A stretch of 64,000 nt of DNA from Ruminococcus sp. AF41-9 (GTDB lineage: Bacteria; Bacillota; Clostridia; Lachnospirales; Lachnospiraceae). The translations under genes and the position numbers were made by a program. This document shows positions 8,119 through 15,800 of this stretch, one piece after another (positions within the stretch are counted from its first letter, which is position 1; each line of letters begins with the position of its first letter). The stretch spans positions 1 to 64,000 of the forward strand of contig NZ_QUDO01000004.1 of assembly GCF_003477525.1 (NCBI RefSeq), written 5' to 3'. The notes beneath the pieces were generated by a model. That model did no database searches and had not been told where the DNA came from. It saw only the letters and a program-made list of their open reading frames with translations.

Positions 8119-8152
8119 ACGCCATAGGTATCGAAAACCTATGCGTTTTTTA
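8119..8152 (+). terminator. Terminator between the defence cassette and the ECF operon
   Basis: Arms CGCCATAGGT and ACCTATGCG around TCGAAA are followed by six T. It is nearly a copy of the terminator at 10601-10637. Confidence 0.85.
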
Positions 8153-8224
8153 TAAAATTTTTTTCTTGAAAGCAAATGGCTGTTTTTCAAGTCTAATAAT
8201 TATAAGAAGAAAGGGAGGTACTTT

Positions 8225-8716
8225 ATGGATGCTTTAATAACAGAGGCTAAAAATGGAGATAAAGAAGCATTTGTCAGATTAATCCGGATGAATAAGCAGA
8301 GCCTGTATAAAACTGCCTGGATTTATCTTCGGGATGAGCAGGACATTGCAGATGCCCTGCAAAATACAATCCTATCCTGCTATGAAAATATACAGAGACT
8401 GAGAGAACCGAAATATTTTAAAACCTGGCTGATGCGGATCCTTATAAATGAGTGCAAGGACATTCTCCGCCAAAAGAACCATGCAGCAGAACTGGATGAT
8501 TTTGCAGAAGGTGTACATTGTGAAGAACTGAATCTCTGTGAATGGAAACAATTGCTTTTATGCCTGGATGAAGAAAGTAGGAAAATCGTGGAACTCTATT
8601 ATTTTGATGAATTTTCAGTTAAGGAAATCAGTTCCCTTCTTGAAATGAACAGCAATACCGTATCAACCAAACTTTCCCGGGCAAGAGCAAAATTAAAAAA
8701 GGTGATCAGGAGGTGA
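8225..8716 (+). CDS. ECF-type RNA polymerase sigma factor
   Basis: A 163-residue sigma-70 family protein that would direct polymerase to stress or envelope-type promoters. Region 2 lies at about residues 10-75 (AWIYLRDEQDIADALQNTI, KYFKTWLMRILINEC), region 4 at about 110-160 (YYFDEFSVKEISSLLEM, TKLSRARAKLKK). The ribosome binding site is AAAGGGAGG. The downstream gene starts 6 bases after the stop and encodes a membrane protein of the anti-sigma DUF4179 type, the normal partner. Autoregulation is likely but no clear ECF promoter could be assigned. Confidence 0.92.
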   Translation: MDALITEAKNGDKEAFVRLIRMNKQSLYKTAWIYLRDEQDIADALQNTILSCYENIQRLREPKYFKTWLMRILINECKDILRQKNHAAELDDFAEGVHCEELNLCEWKQLLLCLDEESRKIVELYYFDEFSVKEISSLLEMNSNTVSTKLSRARAKLKKVIRR

Positions 8717-8722
8717 GACTAT

Positions 8723-10558
8723 ATGAAGGAAATCAGAAGGATTTTAAAAGAAGAAACTGCAATACCGGAAAATATTGATAAAGCTATGGAAGATGTTCTG
8801 AGTGGAATTTTAAATTCCCCAGACGAGAAAGCAACGGGGGCTTTAAGTAAAAAAACAGATGGAGAAAGAACGAAAAATTCAGGAAATAAGAAAAGAATAA
8901 TTCGGATTCTTCTTCCGGTAGCTGCTATATTAGGAGTTAGTACTGGTGTACTTGCAACAAATATCGGACGACTGTATAAAGAACTTGAACAACAGGGGGT
9001 CGCTGAACAGGAGGCAGCTCAAATGGTTGTCACAGAACCTGAGTCAACTGCAGAAAATGTGGAAAATATTACTTCTTATCCAATAACTCCCGAGGCGGTC
9101 GATTGGAATCAGTCCATGTTGACTGTTAAAGAAGCGTATTTTGATGGCGGCGGTTTAAGTTTTGTGGGAGAACCTTCCAATGAGGCAAAGAATTATATGA
9201 TCACTTGCCGTGATCATGCAACGGTGAATGGAAAAGATGCACTGGCTTCTTTAAATAAAATAGAAGGAGAAGATCTTTATTATGGGCATATTACTTTGTA
9301 TGATGACGCTTTGATTGAGAAAATATTAAATGAAGATTCTGAAGTAGAACTTTCCATGACTATTCAGGCATATCCTGTTTATGACGGTAAAATTTATTAT
9401 ACCTGGAAAGACACTGAAGCTTATGAAAAGATTTTTAAAATTGGTTCTTTTACAGATTCAGAAGAAAGGGTTTCTTATGCACTTCCTGCGGAGGACGTTT
9501 ACAGAGGATATACGCCTCAGACTCTTACGTTAACCCTTCCATTAAAGGATGAAGTAAGGGACATCATTGAAAAATATAGAAAAGAAGGGAAATTGCAGGC
9601 TGCTGACACCGGAGTAGAACCATCTTCGGGTGAGAGTACGCAGAACACAACAGATTTGGAAAGTTCGTCAAATACTACGAGTGTAAATGAAAAATATGAT
9701 CCGGAAAAAACAATGTTACAGGTAAAGAAAAACCATGTAACAGCTTCTCTGCCAGGGAAATCAGGAACCCTTACAATAGAAGCTGATATTACCGGAAATA
9801 CTGATGACGTTTCAAAGGGAGTTCTGAAAAAATGCAATATATCAGAGAAAGACATCTGCTCCTGGTTTGGCGGTAAAGATGGATGGGAAAAATCTGTAAC
9901 AGATGAAACGGTCTGGGAAAATAAAGAAAAAGGACTGCAGTTATTTATTTCGGATGGGATGATAGAGTGTGATGGATTAAGTGAAAAAGATCTGGGATTT
10001 TTAGGCGAGAATACGGAAGATGAGAAATTAAATATTATAAATCAACTGTTTTCCAAAGCTGATTTAGCTGGAACTTCTGTAAGAAAATCAATTAGCGACA
10101 TGACGGAAGGGTATGATTATTACGACACAGAAGTTATGTTGAATGGAATACCGACAGGTGGACTTTCTCAGTATCATTACCAGGGAAGCGCAGGATTTGG
10201 TCTCAAGCCTGAAGACTGCTATTTCAAAATATCGATCCCGCTTCAGGTGAAAGAGAAAGAAACAGTTACTATGCTTCCTATGGAAGAAATTATGAAATCT
10301 GTGGAACAATATGTAAAAGAAGGAAAAATCGGATTTTTTACGGAAGAGGACACGACGGAGAAAACAGAACCAATCACGATTCCAGTTACGAAAATCCGCC
10401 TGAAATATTATATTGATGAAACTGCAGATGGAATTGTTTACAGACCTGTATGGAGTTTTTGCTGTCCTTACCAATGGAAGAATTCACCAGAAGAACAGGA
10501 ATTGTTTTATATAGACGGAGAAACCGGAGCTTTGATCCGGGACGCATTCGGATGGTAG
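8723..10558 (+). CDS. DUF4179-type membrane protein, probable anti-sigma factor with a large external region
   Basis: The first 58 residues are cytoplasmic and would bind the ECF sigma factor. One membrane segment follows (about 59-79, IIRILLPVAAILGVSTG), then about 530 external residues. The DUF4179-like part spans about 110-290. A Ser/Thr-rich linker (about 300-330) leads to a second region that ends in YIDETADGIVYRPVW and FYIDGETGALI, which resembles YycH/peptidase-propeptide-like beta modules. With 611 residues it is longer than simple anti-sigma proteins, so it may sense an extracellular signal. Coupled translation with the sigma gene fits a sigma/anti-sigma pair. Topology is inferred from hydrophobicity. 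Confidence 0.75.
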   Translation: MKEIRRILKEETAIPENIDKAMEDVLSGILNSPDEKATGALSKKTDGERTKNSGNKKRIIRILLPVAAILGVSTGVLATNIGRLYKELEQQGVAEQEAAQMVVTEPESTAENVENITSYPITPEAVDWNQSMLTVKEAYFDGGGLSFVGEPSNEAKNYMITCRDHATVNGKDALASLNKIEGEDLYYGHITLYDDALIEKILNEDSEVELSMTIQAYPVYDGKIYYTWKDTEAYEKIFKIGSFTDSEERVSYALPAEDVYRGYTPQTLTLTLPLKDEVRDIIEKYRKEGKLQAADTGVEPSSGESTQNTTDLESSSNTTSVNEKYDPEKTMLQVKKNHVTASLPGKSGTLTIEADITGNTDDVSKGVLKKCNISEKDICSWFGGKDGWEKSVTDETVWENKEKGLQLFISDGMIECDGLSEKDLGFLGENTEDEKLNIINQLFSKADLAGTSVRKSISDMTEGYDYYDTEVMLNGIPTGGLSQYHYQGSAGFGLKPEDCYFKISIPLQVKEKETVTMLPMEEIMKSVEQYVKEGKIGFFTEEDTTEKTEPITIPVTKIRLKYYIDETADGIVYRPVWSFCCPYQWKNSPEEQELFYIDGETGALIRDAFGW

Positions 10559-10600
10559 ACAATCATAAACAAGGTATCCGCAGAGTAGAAAATAATTTAC

Positions 10601-10637
10601 ACGCCATAGGCATTGGAAAAAACCTATGGCGCTTTTT
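10601..10637 (+). terminator. Terminator of the ECF operon
   Basis: Arms CGCCATAGG and CCTATGGCG around a short A-rich loop are followed by TTTTT. The 260 bases after it hold an inverted repeat CAGAGTG/CACTCTG (about 10698-10730) and no gene. Confidence 0.85.
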
Positions 10638-10900
10638 ATGCCTATTTCTGAAGGAGTACCGGAAATAAAACTGGCAAAAGTAAAAATGAAGATGGAGTTT
10701 CAGAGTGAAAGTGATGGAGCACCACTCTGAGTGAAATTTACATAACATGATTCACTTGAAAAATCACCTGTTCTTTGTAAAAAATATAAAATTTTGTGCA
10801 TGTTTTGTATTATATCTTTTATGTAAATTCAGTATAAACAGAGTTATTATAATGACGTAAAATCCAAAAAAATCAGAGAAAATTGTTGAGGTACCATAGC

Positions 10901-11710
10901 ATGAAATCTAAATACATGGCAGTAATACCGTTTTTGTTTGTTTTTGGGGTATTACTGATATCAGGATGTTCAGTTACAACACAGAAAAGTACATCTTCAC
11001 AGGAAAATATGCCAGAGATAATCATTGGAAGTGACGATTTTCCACCTTTTAATTATTCCGATGAAAATGGAGAACCGGCAGGGATTGATGTTGACATTGC
11101 AAATGAAGCTCTGGGACGCCTTGGTTATAAGCCGGTATTTACAAAGATTGTATGGGATGATAAAGATAAAGACCTGGAAAATAAGGAGATAGACTGTTTA
11201 TGGGGGTGCTTTTCCATGGATGGTCGGGAGAATGATTATAAGTGGGCTGGTCCATATATGGTGAGCCGGCAGGTCGTCGCAGTCAATGAAAACAGCACTA
11301 TAAAGAAGCTTAGTGATCTGTCGGGAAAAGTAATCGCAGTACAGGCTTCCACAAAGCCTGAGGATATCTTTCTTAACAGGACGAATCCTTCTATTCCATT
11401 GGTAAAAGATGTGTATAGCTTAGAAAACCGAAAACTGCTTTTTACCTCTCTTGGAAAATGTTATGTTGATGCTATAGCAGCTCATGAAACTTCCATACAA
11501 CAATATATAAAAGATTACGGGGCAAAGATAAGAATCCTGGACGAAGCTATCCTGACTACAGGAATTGGAGTAGCTTTTCCTGAAAACACGGATAGTGAAC
11601 TTCCGGAAAAACTCACAGAAATCTTTAAAGAAATGAGAAAAGATGGAAGTGAAGAGAAAATTCTAAAAAAAATATCTTCCCGAAACCAGTGGATATCTGG
11701 AGGTGGATAA
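10901..11710 (+). CDS. Solute-binding lipoprotein, amino-acid (family 3) type
   Basis: Start chosen at ATG 10901; a TTG at 10883 would add six residues but has no better ribosome binding site. The 269-residue protein has a lipoprotein signal peptide with lipobox LISGC (Cys23). The mature part is a type-II periplasmic-binding fold: IIIGSDDFPPFNYSDENGEP, GIDVDIANEALGRLGY, and later AGPYMVSRQVVAV and GKVIAVQASTKPE. No permease or ATPase gene is next to it; instead a sensor-kinase remnant follows 2 bases after the stop. In Lachnospiraceae such binding proteins also serve as sensory partners of kinases, which fits the layout. Confidence 0.88.
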   Translation: MKSKYMAVIPFLFVFGVLLISGCSVTTQKSTSSQENMPEIIIGSDDFPPFNYSDENGEPAGIDVDIANEALGRLGYKPVFTKIVWDDKDKDLENKEIDCLWGCFSMDGRENDYKWAGPYMVSRQVVAVNENSTIKKLSDLSGKVIAVQASTKPEDIFLNRTNPSIPLVKDVYSLENRKLLFTSLGKCYVDAIAAHETSIQQYIKDYGAKIRILDEAILTTGIGVAFPENTDSELPEKLTEIFKEMRKDGSEEKILKKISSRNQWISGGG

Positions 11711-11712
11711 AA

Positions 11713-12593
11713 TTGAAAATAACTAAACTGTCCAGACGGAAGACTCAAATCATCGTTATCACGGCGGGACTGATTCTGTTTCTGATAACTATAGTTTATT
11801 CTGTAAAAACTGACATAAAAGCAGTTGCCAGGCAAATGGACGAGACTCTGAAATATGTGAAAGAACAATGTTATATTTATAACAGATATAATGAAGCATC
11901 CCAAACAAAAGGTTTAATGCGTGCAATTGAAAATGCTCAGCAGGTTAATCGTAATCTGACGTATACAAAGGATGAAGTTACGAAGGATAAGCTGAAAACA
12001 TATGCAGAGGAGCAGAAACTTACCGGAATTATTATACTTGATGTAAACGGAAAGGTAAAATGTGAATACAGTACAGACGATCTTAATTCCAGGGCTTTAC
12101 AGGATAAGATCCAAAAGAAAACAGTACTTGATGTAGCAGCACATCCCCGGAAAACATACGCTGCAAGTATCGTTCTTGAGGATGGGTCACAGGTGGATCT
12201 GACTGCATATGGACGCTCTGACGAAAAAGGCATAATTATTACTTTTTATCATACATCGGCTGAGTATGCCAGAAACTATATCTTACGATCCAGAGCCTTC
12301 TTAGTGGCTATGATACATATTCCAGCGGAATGATCGTTGTAACAGATGGAAAAAATGTGGTTGCTTCAAATGACGAAGATCTGATCGGACAGAGCTCTGG
12401 AGGTATTAATATTATCCAACAGGTAAAACAGAAACCAGCTAACAAACTGGTCCGTGTTTCAGACAGAAAATGCAGATATATTGGCAGAATGACTAAGGGA
12501 CGCGATTACTATGTTTATATGTTTATAGATGAGCAGATGGCGTTTTCTTATAGATTTGTACTTGCTTGTTTATCCAATATACAGGAATATTAA
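11713..12593 (+). pseudogene. Sensor histidine kinase remnant: sensor part only, frameshifted and truncated
   Basis: The likely start is TTG at 11713, behind GGAGGTGG that overlaps the end of the lipoprotein gene. A membrane segment (IIVITAGLILFLITIVY) and an extracellular Cache-like sensor domain (DVNGKVKCEYSTDDL; ASIVLEDGSQVDLTAYGR) follow. Near 12279-12281 one base is missing; restoring it joins the frame to LLSGYDTYSSGMIVVTDGK and ASNDEDLIGQ (12330 onward). The protein then stops at 12593, right where the inverted kinase gene begins, so the kinase and receiver domains are lost. Full hybrid kinases of this type usually exceed 800 residues. Confidence 0.75.
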
Positions 12594-13934
12594 AGTAGCT
12601 TCACACCCTTTCGGGAAAACATTAGTAAGTTTGAAATTGCCGTTATGAGCTATGGCGACTTGTTGGACAATCAGCAACCCAAGCCCATGTCTTAAATCAA
12701 GCCGTTCATCTGTACTTTCCATGTAATGGGGCTTTTCTTCCAACTTTTGCAACTTTTCAGCAGACAGTCCTGTTCCGTTATCCGTAACCGACAAGATAAG
12801 CTGTTTTTTTGATACTGTAAGAGAAAGGCGGATTTCACAGCCCTGTGGGTTGTGTTTCATGCTGTTCTGGACAAGGTTGTTTACAGCCCGCAAAATCAAT
12901 CTGGCATCACATTCCAACACAGCACTTTCGGCGTCTGGAGCAATCTCAATTTCAATGTTGTAGCTATCGGAAATCCCTGTGTTCAGCAGGTCAGCTACAT
13001 AGGATCGCAGCAACTTGGATAAGCGAACCATCTCTTTATGAAGCGGCTGCATCTCATATTCCAACTGCAATACTAAATTCAAATCCTGTGCCAACTCTTT
13101 GATTTTTACACTTTGCTTCCGTATTATTTCCGCCTGTTCCCGGATGCTCTTGCTGACAGCTTCACTTTCTGCAATACGGCCTGCATACCCCATAATCATG
13201 GAGAGAGGTGTGCGGATGTCATGGGAAACGCCGCTGATCCAGTTCGCCCGTGCCTCATTTTGCCTATTCAAAATGGAAGAAGCTTTGTTTACGCTTCTTG
13301 CAATTTCCGATAGTTCTCCGCTGATATGAAGTGAAACTGGCTTTCCGTTTGCCAAAGTTTCCACAGCGGACACAATCGGTTCGGTATTGTGAATGATTCT
13401 GTGTTTGGAAAAGTAATAGGCTGAAAAGAGGCACAGCACATCCAAGCCAAACATCTCCAGCACAAAGATGGGGAGCCGTTGAAGTGCTGCAATGGAATAG
13501 TAATTGCTGGTGAGTTTTGTGTAGCTGTCTGTAGGATAGCCCAGCACCAACAACCCATCATCGGTGTTCCAAATAAAAACCGGGTAATCCTCAATATACC
13601 CTTTTGAAAATAGTGCGACATCTTGAATTGTGTAATTTTTCGGCACATTGTCCGGCAAATCAACCGTCCAATAACATTGACCATCTGTGTTCAAGTAGAT
13701 CGCCCAAATATGATTCTGTCGGAGCATTTGCACCGCCTCATCCGATAATTGTTCCGGCGTAGCGGCGGTAGCAGTCATTTCCAACATGGAATGCGGGGAT
13801 AAATCGCCATAATCCTCGGTCACAATCTTTTGAAAAGTCAGACCGAATACTACTGCATTAAGAAAAAGCAATATCAGAATAAAGGCAACGAACGACACAA
13901 GATATTTAGATATATAACTTCCGAATGATTTCAT
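12570..13934 (-). CDS. Sensor histidine kinase of an OmpR-type two-component system
   Basis: The 454-residue membrane kinase has TM1 (about 12-32), an extracellular sensor (about 35-150), TM2 (about 153-173) and a HAMP-like linker. The H-box WISGVSHDIRTPLSMI carries the phospho-accepting His238. The N-box NLVQNSMKHNP, G1 VTDNGTGL and G2 HGLGLLIV complete the ATPase domain. The layout resembles VanS/BceS-neighbour type kinases. Its cognate regulator, immediately upstream with a stop 4 bases before this ATG, is a pseudogene, so the kinase has no partner here. It may be idle or cross-talk. It sits in opposite orientation to a truncated kinase, suggesting insertion or inversion. Confidence 0.9.
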   Translation of the reverse strand: MKSFGSYISKYLVSFVAFILILLFLNAVVFGLTFQKIVTEDYGDLSPHSMLEMTATAATPEQLSDEAVQMLRQNHIWAIYLNTDGQCYWTVDLPDNVPKNYTIQDVALFSKGYIEDYPVFIWNTDDGLLVLGYPTDSYTKLTSNYYSIAALQRLPIFVLEMFGLDVLCLFSAYYFSKHRIIHNTEPIVSAVETLANGKPVSLHISGELSEIARSVNKASSILNRQNEARANWISGVSHDIRTPLSMIMGYAGRIAESEAVSKSIREQAEIIRKQSVKIKELAQDLNLVLQLEYEMQPLHKEMVRLSKLLRSYVADLLNTGISDSYNIEIEIAPDAESAVLECDARLILRAVNNLVQNSMKHNPQGCEIRLSLTVSKKQLILSVTDNGTGLSAEKLQKLEEKPHYMESTDERLDLRHGLGLLIVQQVAIAHNGNFKLTNVFPKGCEATLIFLYIG

Positions 13935-13938
13935 GACA

Positions 13939-14370
13939 TCACTTCCTTGCTATCAGCTTATAGCCTAATCCTTTAATGGTTATCAGGGACACGGGTTTGG
14001 ATGGATTGGTTTCAATTTTTTCCCGGACGCGCCGGACATGAGCATTGAGGCTGTTTTCGTAGCCAAAAGGATTATCCCCCCAGAGGGCTTCACAAAGCGC
14101 ATCTACGGTAACAATCTTTCCAGCATTACGGACAAGCGTTTCAACTGATTTTCTTCATCCGAAAGCGCAGTAAGCATAATAATAGGGACTTGTGACCGTC
14201 TACGAATGACCTCACACACCATAGCCGTTGATTTTAGGGAGCATGATGTCTAACAGCACAAGGTCGATGGTATCCCCAAACATTGCAATGCCCGCCACAC
14301 CGTCAGAAGCAACAGCGACTTCATATCCCGCATCAATCAGATGGTTCTTTAATATATCCTGTTAGCGGGA
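13939..14370 (-). pseudogene. OmpR-family response regulator with internal deletion
   Basis: Pieces in order on the minus strand are LKNHLIDAGYEVAVASDG and DLVLLDIMLPKINGYGV (receiver with phospho-acceptor Asp), a two-base loss in a GT run near 14220, SQVPIIMLTALSDEENQL, then a jump straight to LVRNAGKIVTVDALCEALWG and HVRRVREKIETNPSKP of the winged-helix domain. About 50 residues linking the two domains are gone, as is the start. TGA at 13941-13939 ends it, just before the kinase gene. With several independent lesions this is a true pseudogene rather than a read error. Confidence 0.85.
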
Positions 14371-14487
14371 TAATTTTGTGCAATTTTTCAAATTTGCTCA
14401 TTTATAGTATAAAATAATACTGTAAAAACCGTATGCTCATATTCGAATGGCTGACAGCAGAATCGATTCCGGATCATGGATGATAAT

Positions 14488-14575
14488 ATGTAAAAAAGCT
14501 GGATAAGAAAGCAGAGATCTCTGCCGCCTTATCCAGCTTACCATTTCCTGCGAATGATTCACCCTTCGAACGAGC
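14488..14575 (-). ncRNA. Candidate small RNA or attenuated leader of about 85 nt
   Basis: A minus-strand promoter at 14609-14582 would start a transcript near 14575. It ends at a strong hairpin (14539-14496; outer arms AAGCTGGATAAG and CTTATCCAGCTT, inner GCAGA/TCTGC) followed by six U. No ORF with a ribosome binding site fits inside. It is either a stand-alone small RNA or the attenuator of the former two-component operon, whose regulator gene begins about 115 bases further. I do not recognise a known family; it lacks the SRP GGAAG core and is too short for 6S RNA. Confidence 0.45.
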
Positions 14576-14581
14576 ACTTGT

Positions 14582-14609
14582 ATTATATCAGATTGTGTGC
14601 TAAAGTCAA
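14582..14609 (-). promoter_or_regulatory. Strong minus-strand promoter in the larE upstream region
   Basis: On the minus strand TTGACT (14609-14604) and TATAAT (14587-14582) are 16 bases apart. No minus-strand gene starts nearby except the dead response regulator 200 bases on. Confidence 0.65.
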
Positions 14610-14660
14610 TATGATTTCAGGGAAAGCAGCAGTTTTTGACCGGAAAGTGGCAAAATTCTC

Positions 14661-14691
14661 TTGACCTTAAACCCTACTTTAATGATATGAT
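14661..14691 (+). promoter_or_regulatory. MerR-type promoter with 19-bp spacer, upstream of larE
   Basis: TTGACC (14661-14666) and TATGAT (14686-14691) are 19 bases apart, the elongated spacing that MerR-family activators correct. The spacer holds an imperfect dyad CTTAAA-N6-TTTAAT. No merR-like gene is present in the window. The start would be about 90 bases before larE. Confidence 0.5.
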
Positions 14692-14787
14692 TAATCGAAA
14701 ATCGGAGAGGATCAAGAAAGATTCAATAGAAATGAAAAATGAAATTCACAGAAATTTCTATAAGATTATACATCAGGAGGTTTTGAT

Positions 14788-15609
14788 ATGGAAAATAAAC
14801 TGGAACATTTAAAAAACTATCTCAGAGAGCTTGGCAGTGTCGCAGTTGCTTTCTCAAGCGGTGTGGACTCTACATTTTTATTAAAAGTAGCTCATGATGT
14901 GCTGGGAGATAAAGCGATTGCGATCACCGCGCAGTCCTGTTCTTTCCCGAAAAGAGAGCTGAATGAGGCAAAAGCGTTCTGTGAGAAGGAAGGCATTAAG
15001 CATGTGATCTGTCAGTCTGAAGAACTGGAGATTGAGGGATTTTCCCAGAACCCGCCGAACAGATGCTACTTATGTAAGAAAGAACTGTTTGAGAAGATTG
15101 GGGATATCGCGAAAGAGAATGGAATCGAATACATTGCAGAGGGTTCCAATATGGACGATAACGGTGATTACAGACCGGGTCTGATCGCAGTAAAGGAACT
15201 TGGAGTCAAGAGCCCGTTAAGAGAAGCGAAGCTGACAAAAGCAGAGATCAGAGAGTATTCCAGAGAACTGGGGCTTCCGACCTGGGATAAGCAGTCTTTT
15301 GCCTGTCTGTCTTCCAGATTTGTATATGGTGAGACGATCAGTGAGGAGAAGCTTGGAATGGTGGAGAAGGCAGAGCAGCTTCTGCTTGACTACGGATTCC
15401 ATCAGGTACGTGTCCGCATTCACGGACTTCTTGCCAGAATTGAAATCCTTCCGGAAGAATTTCCGAAACTTCTGGAGAAAAATGTCCGTGAAGATATTGC
15501 GAAGAAGTTTAAAGAGTATGGATTTACCTATGTAACCATGGATATCCTTGGATATCGTATGGGAAGCATGAATGAGACACTTGACAAAAATGACAGAAAA
15601 ACTCTTTAG
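14788..15609 (+). CDS. larE: LarE-type ATP-dependent sulfur transferase
   Basis: LarE supplies sulfur for the nickel-pincer nucleotide cofactor of lactate racemase-like enzymes. The 273-residue protein has the PP-loop AFSSGVDSTFLL (residues 21-32) that binds ATP, and the conserved SFACLSSRF with Cys173, matching the sacrificial cysteine of the family. It also has a CxxC pair (NRCYLCKKEL, Cys93 and Cys96). Some LarE homologues with three cysteines bind an iron-sulfur cluster and can work catalytically; this protein may belong there. The gene stands alone: no larA, larB or larC lies in the window. The ribosome binding site is CAGGAGG. A role in another sulfur-transfer reaction is possible. Confidence 0.85.
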   Translation: MENKLEHLKNYLRELGSVAVAFSSGVDSTFLLKVAHDVLGDKAIAITAQSCSFPKRELNEAKAFCEKEGIKHVICQSEELEIEGFSQNPPNRCYLCKKELFEKIGDIAKENGIEYIAEGSNMDDNGDYRPGLIAVKELGVKSPLREAKLTKAEIREYSRELGLPTWDKQSFACLSSRFVYGETISEEKLGMVEKAEQLLLDYGFHQVRVRIHGLLARIEILPEEFPKLLEKNVREDIAKKFKEYGFTYVTMDILGYRMGSMNETLDKNDRKTL

Positions 15610-15730
15610 TTACTGTTTATGTGCCGCTATCCGGTGAGAGGTTCTGACATGAATGTGCCAAACTTCCGGGATATCCGACGACAAATGAGTTGACAAATAT
15701 CTCAGATATCATTACACTGTTAAATAGAGA

Positions 15731-15766
15731 AAAGGGCTGCTACATTTCTATGTGGCCGCCCTTTTC
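15731..15766 (+). terminator. Terminator-like hairpin downstream of larE
   Basis: An AAAGGGC...GCCCTTTT-type stem, with inner ACAT/ATGT pairs, ends in TTTTC, 120 bases past larE and before the aminopeptidase gene. Confidence 0.65.
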
Positions 15767-15800
15767 ATGCTTATAGAGGTATGCAAAGGAGAAAAAAGCA

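Noticed and set aside
10698..10730. Inverted repeat CAGAGTG/CACTCTG as a terminator
   Set aside because: No T-tract follows on either strand and the ECF operon already has a terminator 60 bases before it.
12590..12600. An insertion sequence at the junction of the two kinases
   Set aside because: No terminal inverted repeats or transposase remains are visible at either side of the inverted pair.
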